Shown here one piece after another: positions 35,995-43,933 of a stretch of DNA of 64,000 nucleotides (the first letter of the stretch is position 1; the number at the start of each line of letters is the position of its first letter). Origin of the DNA: Paenibacillus lautus NBRC 15380 (GTDB lineage: Bacteria > Bacillota > Bacilli > Paenibacillales > Paenibacillaceae); NCBI RefSeq assembly GCF_004000945.1, contig NZ_BIMF01000007.1, positions 124,001 through 188,000 of the forward strand, read 5' to 3'. Under the pieces are notes generated by a model. That model saw only the letters and a list, made by a program, of their open reading frames with translations, searched no databases and was not told the DNA's origin. Position numbers and translations under genes: made by a program.

Positions 35995-36454
35995 TCAGAA
36001 GAGGGGACCGGCGAATCCGTTCAAACGAGCGATGACGCCGATTTGACCGACATGATACGACTCATGATCGAAAACATGATGGAAAATCCATCGCAGCGTT
36101 GGCGGTGAAGGCGGTTCCCAACCGTCTGAAAAACGAGGGAGCTGTACGGCGGGCTCGTGTTCATCGTATTCCATAGAGTTGAGTTTAAGGTCTGTATGGT
36201 CCCGAATGTCGATATATGCCTGCAAAATTTGCTGAGGGTGATCCAAGACTCGTTGAAGTCGTCGCTCTCTCTTAAGAACCATCACGTTAATCCATTCGTC
36301 TTCGCTGCGCGCGATGTGCTCAATGATCCAAGCGATGGAATTCGGGTGGTCCGGATGCATTGCATACCACTGTACTTCAGTCAATTGATTTAAATAAGGG
36401 ATCAATATCTTTCTTGCATCATTTCGATAAGGAAAAAAAGGTAGCGAGTTTCAT
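35995..36454 (-). pseudogene. DinB-family protein, frameshifted in an A7/T7 tract
   Basis: The body, from IPYLNQLTEVQWYAMHPDHP to YHVGQIGVIARLNGFAGPLF, is a DinB/YfiT-like four-helix metal-binding protein with His residues in HIARSEDEW and HHVFDHESYH. Its natural start is ATG 36452-36454 with GGAGG upstream, reading MKLATFF. A run of seven A (36433-36439, plus strand) throws this frame into TGA; with six A it would continue as PYRNDARKILIPYL and join the body. Either a real one-base insertion, a phase-variable tract, or a sequencing error. Confidence 0.85.
36045..36082 (+). repeat. 38-base duplicated segment, copy 2
   Basis: Matches 24531-24568 with one mismatch. It overlaps the 3' end of the frameshifted DinB gene on the opposite strand, which is unexpected for a copy of a coding fragment. 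Confidence 0.65.
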
Positions 36455-36871
36455 GAATTCCTCCAAGAAAAATAGATTAGGTACAGGTACTTACAACCAA
36501 ATGTCATTGCAACTTATTTTTAGAGTCATGACGTTCTGATTGGCGATGCAATTTTGAAGGTCTTGAACAGTAATTGTATCATAAGAAGCTTCAACTAACG
36601 GGGACATTTAAAGACTGACATTATGCTGTCAGTGTTTCAATCCTATAATTGAAGTGATTTTTTTAACGAGTGCAAGAGCCAAGAATAATCCCCCTTAACA
36701 AAGGTACCTGGTTTCAGCTTCCGGCAGAGGGTGGGGAACGTGAATGGGATTGTTACGGCAACGTGTTGGGTTGGGGCACTGCAGATGTTTATGCTATAAA
36801 CGGAGGATAACAGGATTATATCGCGAATCATGGTAGGAGTAACAAAGTTGATTATTTCAGGAGGCGGCGAC

Positions 36872-37357
36872 ATGTTGAAATTATTCGAGTATAACTGGCA
36901 AGTTCGCAATGACTGGTTTGACTGGTGCGATATGGTGAGCGAGGAAGAGCTATTGATAAGACGCACCGGCGGCATAGGAAGCATTCTTTACACACTATAT
37001 CACATCGTGACAGTCGAATATGCCTGGTTGTGCGGGGATTTGCAAGGGAGAGAGCTGAATATCCCTTCGTTCGAAGATTGTGCCAGCGTGCAAGGATTAC
37101 GAGATTATTCGGCCCGAAGCCACGCTGAAATTGCACCTTTCGTCTACGCTTGGAATGGTAGCTTGGAAGACCATATCATGTTTGATACAAACCAAGACGG
37201 GGAGCAGGAAAGCTTTAGATTCGGTGAAGTGATGCGGCACGTGATCGCCCACGAAATTCACCATATCGGTCAATTGTCTATATGGTCACGAGAAATCGGA
37301 AAGAAGCCGGTTACTGCAAACTTGATTTACAGAGGATTATTCGATTTTAGAGAATAA
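36872..37357 (+). CDS. DinB-family protein
   Basis: A 161-residue DinB/YfiT-like protein, a four-helix bundle that binds one metal through three His. The candidate ligands are in LYTLYHIVTVEYAWLCGD and the pair in VIAHEIHHIGQLSIW. Some members are bacillithiol transferases. The start is the ATG preceded by AGGAGGCGG; the frame extends 14 codons upstream through that site. Terminated by a hairpin at 37391 and followed at once by a full copy of the dispersed palindrome. Confidence 0.9.
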   Translation: MLKLFEYNWQVRNDWFDWCDMVSEEELLIRRTGGIGSILYTLYHIVTVEYAWLCGDLQGRELNIPSFEDCASVQGLRDYSARSHAEIAPFVYAWNGSLEDHIMFDTNQDGEQESFRFGEVMRHVIAHEIHHIGQLSIWSREIGKKPVTANLIYRGLFDFRE

Positions 37358-37387
37358 AACTATCTTGAGGACAAAAACATGGTCCCA

Positions 37388-37417
37388 TAGAAAGTCGTTT
37401 TTTAAGCGGCTTTTTTG
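37388..37417 (+). terminator. Terminator of the AAGTCGC/GCGGCTT family
   Basis: AAGTCGTT pairs with AAGCGGCTT (G-U allowed), followed by TTTTTTG. It is directly joined to the palindromic repeat starting at 37425. Confidence 0.75.
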
Positions 37418-37424
37418 TTTTGCC

Positions 37425-37508
37425 GGTACAAGTTCTTGTTCCGAGTCGAGGACTAGAACTTGTACCGATTGCCGAAAAGGATAAGAAGAAGTTCCGGTTA
37501 CCGATTAG
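37425..37508. repeat. Dispersed palindromic element, full copy 1
   Basis: GGTACAAGTTCTTGTTCC (37425-37442) and AGGACTAGAACTTGTACC (37449-37466) form an imperfect 18-bp stem; a tail with GATTGCCG and GGTTACCGATTAGAT follows. Full copies also lie at 49481 and 63858. Confidence 0.85.
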
Positions 37509-37513
37509 ATTGT

Positions 37514-37999
37514 TTATATCTTTAGGTATTCGGCTAATTGATCGAAGGTTCCGGTAAATCCGTTCTGAACGATCTCACGTGAAGAAAAGAAAGTTTTGTT
37601 CTCTTCCTCAGTTGGGGATATGGGAACAATAATTGTTGAAAGAGTTGTTTTTCCTTTGTCCTCGATGAACGTGATAGTATTCAAGATTTCTAGTGGCCAA
37701 TTTGGGTCAAAGGGTGCACGTACAACGTTACCTTCCTCGTCAGAAAAGAAGCTGGTGTAAACAATTTTCTCCGATGCAATAATTTCGTTGTATACAAATT
37801 TAACCCACATTATGTCACCGTCAGAAGGTTTTTGGCTGTAATGAAAGACACCGCCCGGGCGAAAATCTGCTTTCGCTACATGAAACGCCCACCCTTTTGG
37901 GCCCCACCAGTTCCGCAGATGTTGTGATTCGGTGAATGCCTTAAACACAAGTTCTCGTGGAGCATTGAAAGTATAAGTGATTTCGATTTGAGATGACAT
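37514..37999 (-). CDS. SRPBCC/AHSA1-family protein
   Basis: A 161-residue START-like ligand-binding protein of the AHSA1 group: EITYTFNAPRELVFKAFTES, NWWGPKGWAFHVAKADFRPG and a C-terminal FTGTFDQLAEYL helix. The start is the ATG behind TTGGAGGAATCGCA; the frame runs 24 codons further upstream through the ArsR remnant. In relatives this gene is cotranscribed with an ArsR regulator; here that regulator is broken, so expression control is probably altered. Confidence 0.92.
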   Translation of the reverse strand: MSSQIEITYTFNAPRELVFKAFTESQHLRNWWGPKGWAFHVAKADFRPGGVFHYSQKPSDGDIMWVKFVYNEIIASEKIVYTSFFSDEEGNVVRAPFDPNWPLEILNTITFIEDKGKTTLSTIIVPISPTEEENKTFFSSREIVQNGFTGTFDQLAEYLKI

Positions 38000-38318
38000 T
38001 GCGATTCCTCCAATAATCTTTTTTGTATTCCTCTCTTTAGCAGATCCTTCCGAATTACCGTCTCCCGGCATTCAATGATCCTTCGCAATGATGTATGATG
38101 CAGTCGCGCATTACGCCATTTCGCTGTTACTTTTCTTGCAACCTCAACAAGCCTCGAATCACTAATTACACGCAGATGTTTAGATACCTGCATTTGACGG
38201 AGCAAAAGTCGTTCAGCTATCTCGCCTACAGTAAAGGGGGCAGTTACGAAAAGCTCGACAAATGTGTAATCTGTTGGGCTCGGGCTAGTGCACTCAATGT
38301 TGTCATGTTCTCGCCCAT
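38000..38318 (-). pseudogene. ArsR-family regulator, multiply frameshifted
   Basis: ATG 38318 with AAAGGAG upstream begins MGENMTTLSALA, then the expected EPNRLHI is in a second frame, and VELFVTAPFTVGEIAERLLL then RQMQVSKHLRVISDSRLVEV lies in a third. The wing and C-terminal helix after LVEVARKVTAKW are degraded. Thus the start and the winged-helix core survive but are disconnected by at least two frameshifts. Position directly before the AHSA1 gene is standard for this pair. Confidence 0.85.
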
Positions 38319-38463
38319 ATAAACGTATCTCCTTTCTGGATACAATATAACAATGCAGGAATATTCCTGTCAAGGAATACATCGAATAAAGTATTTGGTT
38401 CAAACGATCCGCTGAACTAACGGGGAAACGATAGCTCAATAAGAACAAGTAGGAAGCCGATCA

Positions 38464-38580
38464 AGGTTTATCGACTGCGACCTGGGATGATTATGCCATC
38501 ATGTCAATGATCGAAAGTGGATTGGGAATAAGTATTTTGCCAGAGCTTATTTTGCAACTTAATTACCAGGACAATAGGAG
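38464..38580 (+). pseudogene. LysR effector-domain fragment
   Basis: One frame reads LSTATWDDYAIMSMIESGLG then ISILPELILQLNYQ, the conserved 'MVxxGLGISILPE' region of LysR effector domains. Nothing else of the gene remains; both sides are repeat-derived or unrelated. Confidence 0.65.
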
Positions 38581-38584
38581 AGGC

Positions 38585-38748
38585 CTAAGTCGGGGGACAA
38601 GAAATTGTTCGGATTACCGATTAGATAAGCATTTAACTATATTTCACTGCTCTATTTTATTAACCTAACGGGAAGCGTTAATTCAATAAAACAGCGACAG
38701 TCTAGGACATTATTTCGTCCTTAGCTGTCGCTGTTTCAATTTTAAGAC
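38585..38748. repeat. Composite dispersed repeat (longest partial copy)
   Basis: In order: GGACAAGAAATTGTTC-GGATTACCGATTAG (remnant of the GTACAAG element), an AT-rich spacer, TTAACCTAACGGGAAGCGTT (38660-38679), and a hairpin with arms beginning AACAGCGACAG (38690) and closing GCTGTCGCTGTT, then TCAAT. Each block recurs separately elsewhere in the window. Confidence 0.75.
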
Positions 38749-38873
38749 TCATTTCGAATAGCGAATAGCCGCATGAAAAAAAGTTTTCCAGACGAATACA
38801 AAGGCCGCATCGTACAATCCTAATCCCTGAATACTTCTGCTCCCATGTCGAACTATACTTTTTTAACAATTCA

Positions 38874-39188
38874 TTAAAAAAGAATGATGATCTTTTGTCG
38901 GCCCGTACCCTCCAATCGCTTCAACATCGAAGCGGTTATCATCTTCAAATCTTTTTTTGTATATCTGTGCCGTCCCGGAAGCGTTTTGTAATTCGTATAA
39001 TATTTATCGCCAATCTGTTCAATGGTCAAAATTTTTGTTGCGTTCCGATTCTTTATTGCATTCAAATAGTTCCTCTCTTTCTCAAGCTGAATATAGTTTA
39101 TACTTCCATTTCTATTTTGTAACAATATCAATTCTTTAACTATCCCGTTATGATCCACCCGAAAATGAACTCTGCCAATTTCCTGCAT
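38874..39188 (-). CDS. Hypothetical protein
   Basis: A 104-residue soluble protein: MQEIGRVHFRVDHNGIVKEL, ILLQNRNGSINYIQLEKERN, YLNAIKNRNATKILTIEQIG and a basic C-terminus KKDLKMITASMLKRLEGTGR. The alternating beta-like pattern at the start and Lys-rich tail look natural, but I do not recognise the family. AAAGGAAG is about 13 bases upstream, so the site is weak. An overlapping minus-strand frame (39140-39343) competes for the start region; only one is likely real. Confidence 0.5.
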   Translation of the reverse strand: MQEIGRVHFRVDHNGIVKELILLQNRNGSINYIQLEKERNYLNAIKNRNATKILTIEQIGDKYYTNYKTLPGRHRYTKKDLKMITASMLKRLEGTGRQKIIILF

Positions 39189-39526
39189 GCATCCAACACT
39201 TCCTTTCTAGCGGTTAAAACAGTATATGAATTCATAATCGTATTGGAATGTGTTAAAGGTCCAAGTCCCATCAATTTGGACAGAAGCGATCCGACAAGCT
39301 GCCTAATCATCTCCACGGATTCCAAATACAATAAAATTAGCATGTCGAACCCCAGTTTGACACACTGAAGCCAAAGTCCCTCTGGTAACTCTTAAATACC
39401 GGACGATTAAATAAGGTTATGTAAAGTTCATAGATTCGGAATCCGATCATAATCCCTCATCCATAAAATAGGCGGAATCGGTAGGAAGTAGGCCCATACG
39501 GCTCCGCATATGCCACATACAATGTT
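39189..39526. other. 338 bases without a supported gene
   Basis: A minus-strand 67-codon frame (39140-39343) with hydrophobic start is open here but has no ribosome site or similarity. The stretch just before 39527 contains no clear promoter for the Mur-ligase-like gene. Confidence 0.45.
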
Positions 39527-40714
39527 TTGTTATCGAATGATTGCAAAGGGGATGATATTCTGGGCTCCAAATATCGTCCGGTGATTGCCGTCACGGGTAG
39601 CGCCGGAAAAACGACGACCAAGGAAATGATCGCATCGATTTTGCGAAGAAAATGGAAAATCTATAAAACCAAAGATAATATGAATCTCCCCGCTTACATT
39701 GATAAGCAAAGAAAAGAAATCTCGTCCAAGCATAGAGCAGTCGTCCTGGAGTACGGGATGTCAAAGGCGGGCCATATCCGAAAAAGCTGCCAGCTGATTA
39801 AACCGAACATCGGCGTCGTCACCATGGTAGGAGCCGCGCATATCGGCAATTTCGGGGGAAGCATAAGAAGAGTGGCCCAAGCAAAATCGGAGCTTATCCG
39901 AGGCATGAATCAATCCGGAATGCTGTTTCTCAATGCGGATGACCGAAATTCGAGGTATTTGACCACCAAAGGTTTTCGAGGTAGGTTATTCAAGGTTTCG
40001 CTTTATAAAAACGCGAATTACCAGGCCAGCCGGATCGCCTTCACGGAAACCGGGATGTCGTTCAGTGTTGAAATTAACCGAAAACAGATCCGCTTCCACA
40101 TCCCTGCTTTCGGCAAGCATAATATCTACAATGCACTTTTTGCCATCGGGGTGGCACGGCAGCTCGGTATTTCGGCCGACATGATAAGAAAAGGGCTGGA
40201 GAGCTATCAAAAGCCGGACCGGCGGCTAGTCATCTACCGGCTTAGAAAACATGTCAAAGTGATCGATGACACCTTCAGCGCCAATCCGCAAGCAGTGCAA
40301 GCGGCGGTCGATGTCCTGGCAGGGATCGGCAGGGGGAAACGGATTTTCGTTCTGGGCGATATGTTGGAACTTGGACGTTACTCCAAGAAGGGCCACCAAA
40401 TCGTTGGAGCTTATGCGGCAAGGAAAAAGGTCCATCATCTTCTGACCTACGGCAGAGACTCCCGACATGCTCGAAACGCCGCTGTAAGGTCAGGGTTATC
40501 TTCCATCCAGGCCAGACATTTTAACGACAGGAGAGCGCTGCACGCGGCTTTGTTCAGATTGACTACGCCGAGCACGACGATTCTTGTCAAAGGATCGCAT
40601 AAAATGAGAATGAACCGAACTGTAAAGTACATCAGTAATCAGGTACAGAGCAGAAACCGGATAGATTCTAGAAGACGGGCAGAAAGAAAAAAGAAAGCGG
40701 GAAAGAAGCGATAA
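39527..40714 (+). CDS. MurF-like Mur ligase without N-terminal domain
   Basis: An ATP-dependent amide ligase of the Mur family, 395 residues. The P-loop GSAGKTTTKEMIAS lies near residue 24, only a few residues from the N-terminus, so the UDP-binding domain of MurF is missing. Central and C-terminal motifs are present: DNMNLPAYIDKQ, VLEYGMSKAGHIRK, NIGVVTMVGAAHIGNFGG, GKHNIYNALFAIGVARQLGI, VIDDTFSANPQAVQAAVDVL and ILVKGSHKMRMN. The C-terminus has an unusual Arg/Lys-rich tail (RNRIDSRRRAERKKKAGKKR). The start is uncertain: TTG 39527, or a codon near 39560 after AAAGGGG. The substrate may not be the usual muropeptide. Confidence 0.82.
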   Translation: MLSNDCKGDDILGSKYRPVIAVTGSAGKTTTKEMIASILRRKWKIYKTKDNMNLPAYIDKQRKEISSKHRAVVLEYGMSKAGHIRKSCQLIKPNIGVVTMVGAAHIGNFGGSIRRVAQAKSELIRGMNQSGMLFLNADDRNSRYLTTKGFRGRLFKVSLYKNANYQASRIAFTETGMSFSVEINRKQIRFHIPAFGKHNIYNALFAIGVARQLGISADMIRKGLESYQKPDRRLVIYRLRKHVKVIDDTFSANPQAVQAAVDVLAGIGRGKRIFVLGDMLELGRYSKKGHQIVGAYAARKKVHHLLTYGRDSRHARNAAVRSGLSSIQARHFNDRRALHAALFRLTTPSTTILVKGSHKMRMNRTVKYISNQVQSRNRIDSRRRAERKKKAGKKR

Positions 40715-40876
40715 AAGGCAGGCTGTATATAAGCCGTAAGCATTTCCGAATGCAATCATTAATAGTCCACCCAGCTGTCACCGAAGATATCAAGCAGGCT
40801 GGTTCCATATACCATACTGCCTTCGCTGTGGACTTGGGAGCTGCCGGCCATTCCATAGTAGGTGAAGAGTTTATAA

Positions 40877-40903
40877 AGGCTACTCTTGTGAGTAGTCTTT
40901 TTT
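40877..40903 (+). terminator. Terminator after the Mur-ligase-like gene
   Basis: AGGCTACTC (40877-40885) and GAGTAGTCT (40890-40898) with one G-U pair, then TTTTTTT. The bases 40715-40876 hold no supported gene. Confidence 0.88.
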
Positions 40904-40973
40904 TGCTAAATTTCTCCCTAATTTATGGAAATATGATATTCTTAAGAAAAAATATTACAGGGGAGAGAGCAGG

Positions 40974-41933
40974 ATGTCGGACCATGATGAACTAGCGGAA
41001 CAAAGACGAAAAAATTTAAAGCTCATTCATTTCAGCAAAGAGGATCAAACGCTTGTTGAGTCGGAGAAACCAAAGGAGACATTTGCCGACGTCGGAGGGC
41101 TGGAAGAGGTTAAGAAAAAAATCAGAATGAATTTTATATTGCCTCTGAAGCAGCCGGAAGTATTTGCCGCATACGGCAAACAAGCTGTAGGGAGCTTGCT
41201 CTTGTATGGGCCTCCAGGATGCGGCAAAACATTTTTGGCACGTGCGGTGGCAGGCGAGATCGATGCTAATTTTTTACATGTCGAGCTTCAGTCTATTCTT
41301 TCCATGTATGCTGGCCAGAGCGAGCACAACTTACACGATATATTCGAAAGAGCGCGGGAAAGCAAGCCGTGCGTTATTTTCATTGATGAAATCGACGCGC
41401 TTGGAGGAAGCCGTCATCAAATGCGCCAGCATCATGACCGCATGCTTGTTAACCAATTATTGCTGGAGCTTGACGGTCTGCAGGCCGAGAACGATAACGT
41501 GTTTATCATCGGAGCAACCAATACGCCTTGGTACCTTGATTCCGCATTGAGACGCCCCGGGCGCTTTAACCATCTTGTTTTTGTACCGCCGCCTGAAGAG
41601 ACAGAACGGCAAACCATTCTGGAACTGAAGCTATCCGGTAAGCCGCTGGGTTCGCTGAACCTGCCCAAAATTGCAGCAGAGACGAAAGTTTATTCCGGTG
41701 CCGATTTAGAGCAGCTAGTCAATGATGCCGTAGAATCAGCGATGGAGCGAACCTTTGAGAAGGGTGAGGTCCAGCCTATCACTCAGGACGATTTAAAGAG
41801 ATCAGCAAAAGGCCGGAAGGCAACGACGCTGGATTGGTTTGCTACCGCAAAGAATTATGCGACATTCAGTGATGTAAACCGCGATTATCAAATCGTGTTG
41901 GATTACATTAAGAAGCATGGCGTCAAGTCATAA
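40974..41933 (+). CDS. AAA+ ATPase (CDC48/Vps4-like, single module)
   Basis: A 319-residue ATPase. Walker A is GPPGCGKT (79-86), Walker B VIFIDEID (134-141), sensor 1 IIGATN (178-183) and the arginine fingers lie in DSALRRPGRF (189-198). The N-terminal 35 residues are a short polar lead; the sequence before the core, FADVGGLEEVKKKI, is the 'DxGG' region of classic AAA proteins. The YAGQSE pore-side segment replaces the common aromatic-hydrophobic pore loop pattern. GGGGAGAGAGCAGG precedes the ATG. The TPR membrane protein begins 23 bases later and is the likely partner. Confidence 0.92.
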   Translation: MSDHDELAEQRRKNLKLIHFSKEDQTLVESEKPKETFADVGGLEEVKKKIRMNFILPLKQPEVFAAYGKQAVGSLLLYGPPGCGKTFLARAVAGEIDANFLHVELQSILSMYAGQSEHNLHDIFERARESKPCVIFIDEIDALGGSRHQMRQHHDRMLVNQLLLELDGLQAENDNVFIIGATNTPWYLDSALRRPGRFNHLVFVPPPEETERQTILELKLSGKPLGSLNLPKIAAETKVYSGADLEQLVNDAVESAMERTFEKGEVQPITQDDLKRSAKGRKATTLDWFATAKNYATFSDVNRDYQIVLDYIKKHGVKS

Positions 41934-41956
41934 TTGGTTATGGGGGGATAGAGCAG

Positions 41957-42829
41957 GTGGAGAACTTACATAATTACGCCGCTTATACTAAGGCGCAGCA
42001 GCTTATCGAATGGAGGCGGTATAAAGAAGCGTTAAAGGAAGCTGAGCAGCTAATGAGACAAGAACCGGAGGACCCGGATGTCTTTGCGCTAATCTCGAAT
42101 ATTCACCTATTTATGAATGAATATGACAAAGCGCTGCATTGGTCAAACCAGGCGCTTAGGCGGGAGCCGCAGCAGGAGCTGGCCTGGTATGTGCGGGTCA
42201 GCGTTTACTACGCTACGGATAAGGATCGGGCTTTCGAAGAAGCTCTGCAAGAGGCCTTACGGATAGATCCCTATGAGCCTTATTATTATTATCTACAAGC
42301 AAATATGTTGAACAAGAAGGGCAGGTCAAGCCAAGCGAAGACGGCACTTTCGCATGCACTTGAACTGCGTCCGGAATCACCATTATATTTGGCTGTGTTA
42401 AGCTATACGGAAGCGTTGCTGAGAAATTTTGAGGATTCTGCTAGGTTAGAAAGACTCGCCCTCAAAAATAATATGGAATCGTCAGAAGTATATTTTTTTC
42501 TCGGCTTGGCGGCTGGCCAGCGTGGAGAATACAAGTTGAAAGAGACGTATATGCGGAATGCCGTTCGCTTAGATCCAGAAGACAAACAGTACCAGGATGA
42601 ATATCTAGAGGCGCTTCAGCATAACGAAATGTTATTTAAAATATTTTTGTGGCCAGTCAAATTTTTGAGGAAAATGAAGAATTGGCAAATTTTGCTCACC
42701 TGGGCTGTGGCGGTGCTCTTATTTAGGCCTTTGTTAATCCTGTTCATCGTGTTGTATGTACTCTCGCATTGGGTAACCAAAGCCATCGTGCACGTCAAAG
42801 TCTTTGGCTGGGGACGCAGAGGAGTATAA
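41957..42829 (+). CDS. TPR-repeat protein with C-terminal membrane segment
   Basis: A 290-residue protein starting at GTG with GGGGGG upstream. Tetratricopeptide repeats fill residues 1-215: AQQLIEWRRYKEALKEAEQL, ISNIHLFMNEYDKALHWSNQ, ANMLNKKGRSSQAKTALSHA and LGLAAGQRGEYKLKETYMRN. A hydrophobic stretch follows at about 247-275 (LLTWAVAVLLFRPLLILFIV), ending with a basic tail. This predicts a TPR scaffold on the cytoplasmic face of the membrane, presenting substrates to the upstream AAA ATPase. Confidence 0.9.
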   Translation: MENLHNYAAYTKAQQLIEWRRYKEALKEAEQLMRQEPEDPDVFALISNIHLFMNEYDKALHWSNQALRREPQQELAWYVRVSVYYATDKDRAFEEALQEALRIDPYEPYYYYLQANMLNKKGRSSQAKTALSHALELRPESPLYLAVLSYTEALLRNFEDSARLERLALKNNMESSEVYFFLGLAAGQRGEYKLKETYMRNAVRLDPEDKQYQDEYLEALQHNEMLFKIFLWPVKFLRKMKNWQILLTWAVAVLLFRPLLILFIVLYVLSHWVTKAIVHVKVFGWGRRGV

Positions 42830-42879
42830 GAATATCGAGAGGAAAAGATATATGGCTGTTTGGGAGAGAGGAAGATGAA

Positions 42880-43407
42880 ATGAATAAAGACAAATTATGC
42901 TTGGAAATAAAAGAAGCAGAAGAATCCCAGTTGAGTTTCCTTGTTACTCAGTTTTCACCTGGTAATCCTATGTTCCAATACAACCGATATGCTACACAAA
43001 AGAGAGGTGAGGGACTATACTTAATCGCTTGGCATCATAACACCCCTGTTGGCCATTTCTTACTACGCTGGAGCGGTCCTAATGATGAGCCTGTAACTAA
43101 ATTAGTGGATATTACCCATAGCGCTTTCTTAGAGGCTGGGTTAACAGTATATGAATATCGGAGACAAGGTGTTGCAACAGCCATAATCCAAGAAGCCGAA
43201 CGTTTAGCAAAAGAAAAGGGTTGTACCTGTATAGGGTTAGAGGTGGGAATAAATAATCCGGAAGCCAAACGACTTTATGAAAAATTGGGCTATGTGGATT
43301 GGGGCCATGGGGATTTTTTAATCAGTTGGGAACAGATTGACGAGAATGGAAATAAAGGAATCGGAACAGAAGTTGTGATATATATGCAAAAAAGTTTGAT
43401 TGATTAA
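42880..43407 (+). CDS. GNAT-family N-acetyltransferase
   Basis: A 175-residue acetyltransferase. The acetyl-CoA loop is VYEYRRQGVATAIIQEAERL (R-R-Q-G-V-A), preceded by the beta4 strand LVDITHSAFLEAGLTV and followed by GLEVGINNPEAKRLYEKLGY. GAGAGGAAG lies before ATG 42880; the open frame extends 37 codons into the previous gene without a site. Substrate unknown; the length and layout fit small-molecule or ribosomal-protein acetylases. Confidence 0.9.
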   Translation: MNKDKLCLEIKEAEESQLSFLVTQFSPGNPMFQYNRYATQKRGEGLYLIAWHHNTPVGHFLLRWSGPNDEPVTKLVDITHSAFLEAGLTVYEYRRQGVATAIIQEAERLAKEKGCTCIGLEVGINNPEAKRLYEKLGYVDWGHGDFLISWEQIDENGNKGIGTEVVIYMQKSLID

Positions 43408-43442
43408 CTAAGGGGAAACGATCGCTCAATAATGAAAATAGA

Positions 43443-43493
43443 CGGGGCTATCTCAAAAGTCATTCAGTAGATGACAGAGGGATACCCCTTTTG
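43443..43493 (+). terminator. GGGGCTATCTC-type terminator
   Basis: GGGG-C-TATC at 43444 pairs with GATACCCC at 43481, followed by TTTTG. The left arm resembles GGGGCTGTCCCAAA at 58329, indicating a recurring terminator unit. Confidence 0.65.
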
Positions 43494-43657
43494 TTATAAG
43501 TAGTCAAGTTCCTGACAACAGCTTTATTTAGTTAACGAGCAAAATGACAACGAATGCAGCTGATATGATGCAGTTCTCATTTTTATATTGACTATTAGTT
43601 TGGGCATTAAATAATCGGGCTTCAAGTGACTAAATTCACTTTAGGAGATGAGCGGAG

Positions 43658-43720
43658 ATGGAAACACGTGTGAATCAAATTGAATTGAATGGGCGCACTT
43701 TTCAATACCCGTTGATCTAA
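43658..43720 (+). pseudogene. N-terminal fragment of a PhnA-like (phosphonoacetate hydrolase) gene
   Basis: ATG 43658 with TTAGGAG upstream gives METRVNQIELNGRTFQYPLI then stop. This matches the usual opening of phosphonoacetate hydrolase-type alkaline phosphatase superfamily proteins, which continue with a PTVVICIDGCD metal site that is missing here. Identification from 20 residues is tentative. Confidence 0.45.
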
Positions 43721-43825
43721 AGCTAAAACGCGGTATTTTTCTCTAATGCAACAGCGACTTGATCCCATGATTCTGCACTTTTTCCCAGCGCGTGAAGTGC
43801 AACAAGCGGCGGTGGTTAAAGTCCG
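43715..43825 (-). pseudogene. Alpha/beta-hydrolase fragment
   Basis: Minus-strand frames give LHALGKSAESWDQVAVALEK and, after a shift, EKYRVLALDQR, the conserved 'LHG...W..vA..L...yrvlalDqRG' start of alpha/beta hydrolases. Catalytic Ser, Asp and His regions are absent. It abuts the PhnA-like fragment on the other strand. Confidence 0.65.
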
Positions 43826-43933
43826 CTGACGTGTCAGGTACAATCTGATCCTTTACATAAAGAAAGAGCGCATATTCGTATTCTGAAATTTTGCCCTTTT
43901 GCTTCAATAAAAATTAGGTAACAGTGATAGCCT

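Noticed and set aside
35917..36108. 63-codon frame over the second 38-base repeat
   Set aside because: Its start lies within a palindromic-repeat block and it is antisense to the DinB gene.
39140..39343. 67-codon minus-strand frame
   Set aside because: Overlaps the better-looking 38874-39188 frame and has no ribosome site.
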